Positions 7,223 to 14,927 of a DNA stretch of 64,000 nucleotides are shown in pieces. The translations under genes and the position numbers were made by a program. Source of the stretch: JACKDX01 sp964640175. Its GTDB lineage: Bacteria > Myxococcota_A > Polyangia > Polyangiales > GCA-016699535. Under the pieces are notes generated by a model. It did not search any database. It was given only the letters and a program-made list of their open reading frames with translations, and was not told the origin of the DNA. Position 1 is the stretch's first letter. Each line of letters opens with the position of its first letter. The stretch is taken from positions 1 through 64,000 of the forward strand of contig CAZXFW010000006.1 of assembly GCA_964640175.1 (NCBI GenBank), written 5' to 3'.

Positions 7223-8668
7223 CTATTTCAAGATGACGGGCGCAACTTCGCTTGGAACTTCTCCATCTCCAATGTCTTCGGTGTTCCCGTAGCCGAGTTG
7301 GCCAAAGTAATTGCGCCCCCAACAACGCACATCTCCGTTTTCTAAGACCGCACATGCATGTTCATTGCCGAATGACCATCCCCCGGCTGCAATATCAACT
7401 ACTGACCCACCGAGTTCGAGGGTACCATGTGCGCTTGGGGGATCTTCGCTTCCCACGTTGGTGGTATGGCCGTAGCCAAGCTGGCCATGGTCATTGTGTC
7501 CCCAACAACGCACGTTGCCGTTGGTAAGAATTGCGCAACTAAAATCATAACCATTGACAACGCGAGTGACTTTCCCCCCCATACTGATGGCGCTAGTCGC
7601 AGCCAGGTCTTCTTCGTCACCAAGATTATCCGTGTTTCCCTGGCCCGTTTGCCCAAAAAGCCCTGAACCCCAACACAGAACATTTTCACTTGTGTAAAGA
7701 GCACAGGTGGTGTCCCATCCTGCCGAAATTTGTAACACATCTTCAGCGAGAGTTACGGCGCCTATTTCGCTAGGGATCGTCTCTAGCGTATCTCCCCTTG
7801 AGTCAGTATCGCCGTAGCCAAGCTGGCCATGTAAATTCCAGCCCCAACAACGCACAGTATGATCCTCGAGTACAGCACAGGTATGACCTTGAGAGGCTGC
7901 AATGTGGATGGCTTTGCCTCCCAAGCTCACTGCTCCGACAAGACTCGGAAGCGTTGCTAAACTGTCCCCGACATCATTGGTGTTTCCATAGCCAAGCTGA
8001 CCTCCGCCCGGCTCCCCTTCCGTTGAATCGCCAAGTCCCCAACACATGACATCACCATTTTCCAACAGTGCACACGTGTGTTGTCCACCCGCTACGATTT
8101 GAATAGCACTGGCTGGAAGACTGACGGGACCTACCGTACTTGGAAGCTCGCCTTCGTCATCGCCGATATTGTCAGTGTTCCCGTAGCCGAGTTGGCCATC
8201 AAAATTCCCACCCCAGCAGCGCACCGTGCCACCCTCCAAGAGCGCGCACGTATGATATCCACCCGCAGACACTTGAAGCGCCTTTGCTCCAAGACTGACC
8301 AACGGTGCTTCCGCAGGATGTTCATTATCGCCGATATTTTCGGTGTTTCCGTAACCGAGCTGGCCAGTTTCGTTTCGTCCCCAGCAACGAACGGTGCCGT
8401 CCTCGAACAGCACACAGGTATGAGCGCCCCCTGCTGTCACTGCAACCGGTGGATTGGTTGGACCATGGGGCACATCTGGCGTATCGATTGTAGGCACATC
8501 CGTTGAAGCATCGATCTCGAACACACAGGTATTTGTGGCGGGATCGCATACGTATCCTCCCGCACACGGGCATCTCCTGCCTAGCAGGTCGATTGATTTG
8601 GAGCAGCTACAGATAAGAAATGCGCATATAACTCCGTACCAAAGTGCTCTATGTCTAATGTTAACCAT
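7223..8668 (-). CDS. RCC1-repeat lipoprotein, seven repeats
   Basis: 481 aa. Signal peptide with lipobox ICSC, then a short Cys-rich segment (CPCAGGYVCDPATNTC), a Pro/Asp/Thr linker and seven repeats of about 55 residues. Each repeat has the signature AGGxHTCALLxxGxVRCWGxNxxGQLGYGNTxxIGD. Seven repeats are what an RCC1 beta-propeller needs. Each blade carries two cysteines (HTC and CWG), suggesting a disulfide-stapled extracellular propeller. A paralogue with the same layout is at 55826-57244. Likely a surface adhesion or binding protein; the ligand is unknown. Confidence 0.9.
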   Translation of the reverse strand: MVNIRHRALWYGVICAFLICSCSKSIDLLGRRCPCAGGYVCDPATNTCVFEIDASTDVPTIDTPDVPHGPTNPPVAVTAGGAHTCVLFEDGTVRCWGRNETGQLGYGNTENIGDNEHPAEAPLVSLGAKALQVSAGGYHTCALLEGGTVRCWGGNFDGQLGYGNTDNIGDDEGELPSTVGPVSLPASAIQIVAGGQHTCALLENGDVMCWGLGDSTEGEPGGGQLGYGNTNDVGDSLATLPSLVGAVSLGGKAIHIAASQGHTCAVLEDHTVRCWGWNLHGQLGYGDTDSRGDTLETIPSEIGAVTLAEDVLQISAGWDTTCALYTSENVLCWGSGLFGQTGQGNTDNLGDEEDLAATSAISMGGKVTRVVNGYDFSCAILTNGNVRCWGHNDHGQLGYGHTTNVGSEDPPSAHGTLELGGSVVDIAAGGWSFGNEHACAVLENGDVRCWGRNYFGQLGYGNTEDIGDGEVPSEVAPVILK

Positions 8669-9034
8669 AAGCGTTCCCCATCACGATTGCCTCAGGCTAA
8701 TGTAGCATAACATTGTGCGTTCAGCGATCAGAGTCCACGGTTAACAGTGTCATCTGCAAATCGCGTTTTGGGGCCAAGCACCTCGCCCGTGTTTTCCCAG
8801 CCTGCGACTGCCGGCCGTGACCTTATTTCAATCCCGTTGGCCTGCCAGGATCACAACCTGATCCTCAGATTCATGCTTTGAAATCCCGGGGCTTACTGAA
8901 ACCATTGGCGACGATGAACTACCCATCCACGCTCCTGTAGTGAGCCTGGGCGGCAACTGCTTGGAGGCGTTCCTTTTAGGAATAGCAGCGTCCGCATTGT
9001 GGCTGCTTAGACCACGATGCGGTAAAGTCGTCAG
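8669..9034. other. 366-base gap between divergent genes
   Basis: It lies between the starts of the minus-strand RCC1 gene and the plus-strand SBBP gene, so it must hold both promoters. Short frames cross it (for example minus 8828-9043), but none looks like a known protein or has a signal peptide. No convincing hairpin or repeat was seen. Given the relics nearby, unrecognised gene debris is possible. Confidence 0.4.
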
Positions 9035-10567
9035 ATGCGTCAAATCCGGCTTAGCATTGGCATCGCATTGATGCTGTTAGGGTGTGGTCGCGTAGGCTTC
9101 GACCGACTGAGCGCCAATCAGGATGCAGATCCCGACGGAAATGGTGTAGACGTAAGTGGTGATGCGACAATAGATGCAAGTGGTGATGCGATAATAAATG
9201 ATACTTCGCTTGACTCAAACGATGGATCGATAAACTGCGGAACGGGCTGCAGCGGCGCCATTCAAACGTGGGCAAAGGGCTTTGGCAATACCGGGAAAGA
9301 CGGTGCCGTCGCCATCGAAATAGACAGCAGCAACAATGTGTATCTCACTGGGACATTTGTCGGCGCTGTTGATTTTGGCGGGGGTTCTCTCGATGCAGGC
9401 ACAGCAGCTGATGTTGTTGTCGCCTCCTTCGATGCATCGGGGAATCATCGCTGGTCGCAAGTTCCAAGTGGCATTGGAGGTCCGCCAAGCGTTCCACAGT
9501 TCGTGAACGATCTGGCGGTCTATGACAATGAGCATCTTGCAGTTGTTGGAGAGCGGAGCTCTATTGCGCCTGCATTCTTTACATATAGCTACGATGTTGC
9601 CGGTGCAGACCGATGGTCTGAGGTCTTTCCTTATTCGTTTGGAACCAATTCTTTCAGCCTTAGTGGGGTTACCGCACCTAATCGGTTGCATGTCTTCTTG
9701 ACTGGCAGCTTTGTAACCGGTGGCGCTTTTTTTTGGTGCAACTCCAATTTGCCATCAGATGGCATAGCCACAGATTTCTTTCTAGCCCGGGTAAATGCAG
9801 GTACTGGCGAGTGCCAATGGGTGAACACTTATGGAGGCAGTCAGCCGGATCTCGGCGCGGATGTCGTAGCCAAGACCGATGGAACGGTGTTTGTCGTCGG
9901 GAGTTTCGGCGGGTCATTTAGTGCTGGGGGCGCTACGCTTTCATCTGCCGGTGGTTCCGATGTTTTTGTGGCCAGCTTTACCAGTGACGGCGATCATCTC
10001 TGGTCTACGGCGGTTGGCTCGGCTGGAGATGACAAGGGTTATCGCGTCACTTTGAGTATGGATCAACAACAGCTGTTGATCGCTGGCACATTTGAACAAA
10101 GCATCAACTTCGGCACAGGTCCATTAACTTCCACAGGAGCAACGGATGTGTTCGTCGCCAGCTTCAACGCCGATGACGGGCAGATTCAATGGGCCAACCG
10201 TCTCGGAGGCAGTGCTGATGATGTCATAAACAATCTCCAAGCAAGCCCGTTGGGAGGGGTGCACATCTGTGGTGACTATTCGGGAACGGTGGATTTTGGC
10301 GATGCGCAGCGTACCAGCCAGGGGGACACCGATGCATACGTAGCGGCTTTCGACCTCGGCACAGGAACGGCATTGGCATCCCGCAGCTTCGGAGGAACCG
10401 GAACCGATAGCTGTCGTGATTTAGCATTCGATAGCGCAGGGGCAAACTATCTGACGGGCTACTTTGCAAACGCAGTCGACTTTGATGGAACAGTGCTGAA
10501 TAGTGCCGGAAACCTTGACATGTTTCTCATCAGGACTGAACCCGTATGGTCGTGCAATTGCCCATAG
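9035..10567 (+). CDS. SBBP/beta-propeller-repeat lipoprotein
   Basis: 510 aa, lipobox LLGC after a short signal peptide, then an Asp-rich low-complexity linker with a repeated VSGDATIDASGDA pattern. The remainder holds about six to seven repeats of roughly 60 residues with the theme DGAVAIEIDSSNNVYLTGTF..xVDFGGG...DVFVASFxxxGxHxWS. This matches the SBBP-type beta-propeller repeats common in myxobacterial secreted proteins. Probably an outer-membrane or surface propeller. No enzymatic site is evident. Confidence 0.85.
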   Translation: MRQIRLSIGIALMLLGCGRVGFDRLSANQDADPDGNGVDVSGDATIDASGDAIINDTSLDSNDGSINCGTGCSGAIQTWAKGFGNTGKDGAVAIEIDSSNNVYLTGTFVGAVDFGGGSLDAGTAADVVVASFDASGNHRWSQVPSGIGGPPSVPQFVNDLAVYDNEHLAVVGERSSIAPAFFTYSYDVAGADRWSEVFPYSFGTNSFSLSGVTAPNRLHVFLTGSFVTGGAFFWCNSNLPSDGIATDFFLARVNAGTGECQWVNTYGGSQPDLGADVVAKTDGTVFVVGSFGGSFSAGGATLSSAGGSDVFVASFTSDGDHLWSTAVGSAGDDKGYRVTLSMDQQQLLIAGTFEQSINFGTGPLTSTGATDVFVASFNADDGQIQWANRLGGSADDVINNLQASPLGGVHICGDYSGTVDFGDAQRTSQGDTDAYVAAFDLGTGTALASRSFGGTGTDSCRDLAFDSAGANYLTGYFANAVDFDGTVLNSAGNLDMFLIRTEPVWSCNCP

Positions 10568-10588
10568 GTTGGAGCGCAGTTCCCGGCG

Positions 10589-10787
10589 CTAATAGTATTT
10601 CCACAACTCAGTTTGCTGCGCCCGTTGATGCAAGCGAAGCACTACCTCGGATCGAATGCGAGCAGCATCGACATTGCCGTCGTTGGGAAGGATTGCGTAA
10701 TGTAGCCCTTCAAGATAACGGCCGCGAACTGTTGTCCCACGGAGCGTCAGATCCTCCGTCTCCGAATCCCTAACCCGGTTTTGGCTC
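10589..10787 (-). pseudogene. C-terminal relic of an amidoligase-like lipoprotein paralogue
   Basis: The minus strand is open for about 60 codons to a TAG (10589-10591) and ends HQRAQQTELWKYY. The lipoprotein at 22457-24247 ends HDWAQQTELWKYY. The nine shared terminal codons differ mostly at synonymous positions, so the likeness is at protein level, not a recent DNA copy. No start codon with a signal is present, so this is a truncated paralogue. It lies downstream of, and on the same strand as, the kinase-like lipoprotein gene. Confidence 0.55.
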
Positions 10788-10818
10788 CGTCACTATCTAT
10801 CCAGGCCGCCTGGAGTGA

Positions 10819-12429
10819 CTAAAATGCCAAGTGGCAGCTTCGTTTAGGTTGAAGGCCGCACCGCTGCATGATGGCCGTGCCTTCCGCTTCAGTCGGCAAA
10901 CGCTGCTGATCGTGCACCCATTGCAGACGCTCATAGAACACACACACCCCCGACTCACTGGTTGCCTCGGCATCCAACCCTTTGAACTCTGCCCACGTTC
11001 GAAAAAAGTCCGCTAAACGAACTTCTGTGCTCGCACGATTGTCCAAAATCCATTGCAGCCTTGGTAGAAGTGACGGCGGTAAGGCTACCGGGGTTTGCGC
11101 CAAATGCCCATACGATTGCAGCGCGTTGTAGACCGTTCCCGTGTCATCCACCATCACACGACGGGTGGTTACAAGAAAAGTGCGATTTTCAAACTCCCGA
11201 TAGCGTCGTTCTGCATACAGCGCTTGTAGCTCCGGCGTGATGCTGACGCTCAACGGTAAATTACCTACCGCACATGGCACCGCCGTGCCGAACGGATCAA
11301 CGGCCTCATGATCGATCAAGGCGACTTGGCCCGCTCCCGTGAAAATTTGATTGGTGAGCCCAGCGCGGTCCTGTTCATTAACCAGAAGCTCGAATAGGGC
11401 CATCTTCCAACCCACCTCCGTTGAAGCAAGGTCGGAAATAACGGACTGCACCAAACTGTCTTTTTCGGCACTCCCAGCCGACGTATACGCGCTTGAAGAA
11501 AACAGCGCTTGTTTTTCAAGACCGAAATAACGCTTGCTAACGAGCACCGTACTGCCATTGTGCGGCAGCGTGATGCGACGGGAGGCTGCAACAAGCCCAA
11601 AGTGAAGCACGTCCCGATCGATCTCGTACAGGCTGGAATCAAATCGCCCTTCGGTAGGCTGAGTCTTGGAGCTTGGATAGCTCAGCACGGCGCTACTTCC
11701 GTTCGGCAGAAGCACCCTATATGCACCAAAGATTATGTCCGATGGCATGAGCTCGGGTTGAAGCTCCAGGTAACACGCCGCGAAATCCAAGAATGCATTG
11801 TCATCGATCATTGGATCGACGGCCTCAGTGGGCACGTTCAGTTGTGCAAACCACATATCCAAGGGCCGAGGTATTGATGTGGGGTCGTGCCATAGACCAG
11901 TGCCTGACGGCTTGGCAGGGCTAAGGGTATACGCGGATGTTGCGACAAGCCCTATTGCGGAATCCGCCATCGCGAAATGATTGCCAAAGATGAGTGCGCG
12001 CCGTTCCTGTGCAGTCGCCGCAGCCTGAAGACGATTCCCATCGAGAACAAAGCTTTGTCCCGCGTAAAACCGGTGAAAAGGATAAACCGTCAGAGGACAT
12101 TGTCCCTCAGAAGCGCTGAGCAGTGCTTGTGGCACTACCCGTATAGGGTCTGTCCGAACGATATCCCATTCACCCCATGGCAACGCTACCAACTTGGTTC
12201 CGGCGGCAAAGGTCCCGGAGGTCTTGAACAACACACCGCGCGCTTGGTCGAGTTCATAGACCTCTGCGCCCTCGGCCGCCGCGACCGACTTAACCTGTAA
12301 CATGGCCATGGCCTGGGCACTGCCACCATGATCCAGCGCATCCGACTTCGATTGCGTACATGAAGCTGCTGCCAGTGCGTGGATGATCATGCCCGCGACC
12401 ATAGGCACGCGTCGCTTTGGCCAAGGCAT
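10819..12429 (-). CDS. lipoprotein with FAM20/PI3K-like kinase motifs
   Basis: 536 aa from the ATG at 12429, chosen because MPWPKRR starts a proper n-region before a hydrophobic stretch and lipobox AASC; the frame is open 12 codons further up. About residue 350 it reads ALFELLVNEQDR..LTNQIF, followed about 12 residues on by GQVALIDHEAVD. This resembles the catalytic NxDRxxxN and metal-binding (I)DHG/DNG motifs of PI3K-like and FAM20-like kinases. Overall family not identified. If real, it would be a secreted, membrane-anchored kinase. The motif reading is by eye; 'hypothetical lipoprotein' is the safe call. Confidence 0.7.
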   Translation of the reverse strand: MPWPKRRVPMVAGMIIHALAAASCTQSKSDALDHGGSAQAMAMLQVKSVAAAEGAEVYELDQARGVLFKTSGTFAAGTKLVALPWGEWDIVRTDPIRVVPQALLSASEGQCPLTVYPFHRFYAGQSFVLDGNRLQAAATAQERRALIFGNHFAMADSAIGLVATSAYTLSPAKPSGTGLWHDPTSIPRPLDMWFAQLNVPTEAVDPMIDDNAFLDFAACYLELQPELMPSDIIFGAYRVLLPNGSSAVLSYPSSKTQPTEGRFDSSLYEIDRDVLHFGLVAASRRITLPHNGSTVLVSKRYFGLEKQALFSSSAYTSAGSAEKDSLVQSVISDLASTEVGWKMALFELLVNEQDRAGLTNQIFTGAGQVALIDHEAVDPFGTAVPCAVGNLPLSVSITPELQALYAERRYREFENRTFLVTTRRVMVDDTGTVYNALQSYGHLAQTPVALPPSLLPRLQWILDNRASTEVRLADFFRTWAEFKGLDAEATSESGVCVFYERLQWVHDQQRLPTEAEGTAIMQRCGLQPKRSCHLAF

Positions 12430-12524
12430 TGTCAATGCAGCAAACAGCATGCGGCAAACTAGCATGGCTTAGAGCGGTGTCTAGCGAAACCTCTTAAGGT
12501 GAAAACAGGTAAGGTTTCCCCCGA

Positions 12525-14924
12525 TTAAAAGGTTTGGATGGCGTGGCGAAGAGCGCGGCGCGCAGCGGGGTACGGCTCTTTTTTCAGCTGATTGCGCAGG
12601 TGAGGTAGCGCACGCGCATCGCCGATGTGCTCTAACGCTTCTACCACATGCACACGCAAATGCACGTCAGGCAGCAAGTTCACTAAAAGTGGCACAGCTT
12701 GCTTCGCACGCAGGTTTCCGAGAATAACCACGGCAGCATCACGCCGGGCGATGTCTTCAGACGCATCTTGAACGATTGCCATCAATAACTTAATCCCGCT
12801 TGGATCTCCCGCTTCGCCCAACACCAGCGCCGCTCGACGTTGGTATCCTTGGCCCCAAGACGCGCTCACTACTTCCGAATGCTTCAAATACTTTTGCACC
12901 TCCGAAAGCAATTGATGATCTCCAAGCGCTACCAACGCAAGCACCGCTTCCGCTTTGACACGCATGGAGGGATCTTGGTTACTCAGCATCTTTAGCGCAT
13001 CGCGTGCTGGTTGGTAGGTTAACTGACCAAGCGCACGCACGGCCGATGCGCGCACGCTGTCTTTTTTGTCCTTTAATAACGGCAAAAGTTCAGGAGCGGC
13101 CGATGCATCTCCAAGCTGCGCCCTTGCCAGCACTTTGGGCCAAGCGGCATGATCTTCCCAAGGCAACTGCTCACGCGCAGGCAGCTGTTCGAAAAACGCG
13201 CTTAGCTGCTCTGTCAAACGTTGCACCTTTCCGGGAAACGCCAATGCAAGGTTGTGCCGCTCATAGGGATCCTTGGACACATCAAATAAACGGCAGCCCA
13301 CAAGGCCTGTCATGCAGATGGCTTTGTACGTCCCATCAAACACCATGTGTAACGTTTCCGTTTCTGCGTAGGCGGCATGAGGCAGTTTAGGCGCTTCGCC
13401 ACCAAGCACCGCACTCCAATCATCTCCTGCCATCCGTGGATCTGCCGGCAGTCCCAATGCGCCAAGTAGCGTCGTAGGGATGTCGAGCGTTTCAACCGGC
13501 GCCTCCTTGACCACCTGCCCATGGTTCATCGCGCTAGCAGTCTGTTGAAGGCGTGATTTAGCGTGTTCAGGCAGCACCCACACCAAAGGCACCCTAGCCT
13601 GTTCGTCGTACAAGGTGGTGCCATGAAAACGACCACCATGTTCTTCAAATTCTTCTCCATGATCGGAAGTCACAATCAACACCATGGAGCTTCGATACCG
13701 ACGAAACCGCTCCACCAACATGCCCACCGCCGCATCGGCACGTGCCACCTCGGCCAAATAGCGATCCTGTGGCCGGTTTCCCCGATAAAACTTTTTAGCC
13801 GGCTCATACGGTTCATGAGGTTCAAGGAGATGCACCCAAGCAAACACCGGGCGTGCATCCGCTTGCTTTAAAAACGCCTCAAGCTCCTCTACACGTGCTT
13901 CGGCCGAACTAAACTGTTCTTTACGGTAAACAAACCCAAACCCACGTGCACGCAGGCCCTTAAAATGATGCGCATCCACTGAAAAAATCGCTGGCGGATA
14001 AAATGCAGCGGTTTGATAATTGGCTTGGGTTAAACTATCGGCCAACGTCACCGATGCATCGATGCGGGTGCCCAACCGAACCAACGACCGCACATACTTG
14101 CCCGTTAATATGCTTGTAAGCGCATACGAGGTCTGAGGCGATGGGGTATATGCCCGTTCGAACACCACGCCTTGCTCCGCCAATGCATCAAGCTCAGGAC
14201 TGATGCCTTTGCCTCCATACGCACGCAGGCAATCGGTTCGCAATGCATCGACGGTGATCAAAAGGACATTGCTTTTCGTAAGGTCCAACCCATGCTTCGG
14301 AGAGTTGGCGAAAACCTTAGGCGATGGGGCACTCCCCCGAGAAGCATTGGCCACAGGCTTTTCGCCTGCTGAGACAGGCTGAAGGATCCGTAGCCACTTG
14401 CCAGTCAACGGCGCATAATCGCGCGCCACGAGGCTCGCATTGGGCTCGGTATTGAGCGCAAAGAGCGCGCCTGTCATCGATAAACCCAGCACACTGGCCA
14501 GCAGAAACTTTGGCAACGCTACCTGAACTTTCGTGCGACTGGCATGCTCCCAACATACCGCCGAAAGCGCCATGCAACTTACGGTCCCCGCGCAAAGCGC
14601 GATGTGCCATCCTTGGTAAAGCCTGACATAGGCCGTCGCATCCGCGATCATGCCGGCGCATGCCATCCCACCAAGCCCCATCGCCATCCATCGAAGGCGG
14701 GATGTGGGCCATCGTACGTGCGTGCGTGTGATCACACTGCGTGGCACAAGCCACACCAATGTCACACAGGCAGACACCACCACCGTTGCGGCTGAGGCAT
14801 ACGCAAACACTTCGTACCACGATAAAAAATACTGCCCCCCTCGAATGAGGGTCAGGACAATCTCCAACGACGCCAACACCGCGCATGCCAGCACCATCAT
14901 TCGAATCACATGCCTCAGGCCCAC
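12525..14924 (-). CDS. membrane sulfatase/alkaline-phosphatase superfamily protein with HEAT repeats
   Basis: 799 aa from a GTG start. The first ~180 residues hold about four to five membrane segments. A sulfatase/phosphotransferase domain follows (NVLLITVDALRTDCL metal-binding Asp, then TSDHGEEFEEHGG). The Cys/Ser-x-Pro-x-Arg sulfatase active-site motif is not seen where expected; the segment reads SPQTSYALTSILTG. The enzyme may therefore be a phospho-headgroup transferase or hydrolase rather than a sulfatase. The last ~200 residues are HEAT repeats (VRASAVRALGQL, ARRDAAVVILGNL). It begins three bases after recG ends and is probably in its operon. Confidence 0.8.
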   Translation of the reverse strand: MGLRHVIRMMVLACAVLASLEIVLTLIRGGQYFLSWYEVFAYASAATVVVSACVTLVWLVPRSVITRTHVRWPTSRLRWMAMGLGGMACAGMIADATAYVRLYQGWHIALCAGTVSCMALSAVCWEHASRTKVQVALPKFLLASVLGLSMTGALFALNTEPNASLVARDYAPLTGKWLRILQPVSAGEKPVANASRGSAPSPKVFANSPKHGLDLTKSNVLLITVDALRTDCLRAYGGKGISPELDALAEQGVVFERAYTPSPQTSYALTSILTGKYVRSLVRLGTRIDASVTLADSLTQANYQTAAFYPPAIFSVDAHHFKGLRARGFGFVYRKEQFSSAEARVEELEAFLKQADARPVFAWVHLLEPHEPYEPAKKFYRGNRPQDRYLAEVARADAAVGMLVERFRRYRSSMVLIVTSDHGEEFEEHGGRFHGTTLYDEQARVPLVWVLPEHAKSRLQQTASAMNHGQVVKEAPVETLDIPTTLLGALGLPADPRMAGDDWSAVLGGEAPKLPHAAYAETETLHMVFDGTYKAICMTGLVGCRLFDVSKDPYERHNLALAFPGKVQRLTEQLSAFFEQLPAREQLPWEDHAAWPKVLARAQLGDASAAPELLPLLKDKKDSVRASAVRALGQLTYQPARDALKMLSNQDPSMRVKAEAVLALVALGDHQLLSEVQKYLKHSEVVSASWGQGYQRRAALVLGEAGDPSGIKLLMAIVQDASEDIARRDAAVVILGNLRAKQAVPLLVNLLPDVHLRVHVVEALEHIGDARALPHLRNQLKKEPYPAARRALRHAIQTF

Positions 14925-14927
14925 GCC

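Noticed and set aside
8828..9043. 71-codon minus-strand frame in the gap between divergent genes
   Set aside because: No family, no signal peptide and it overlaps the start of the SBBP gene.
10793..10818. CCAGGC-C-GCCTGG palindrome as a terminator
   Set aside because: The loop would be a single base, so only a short stem could form, and no T-run follows.
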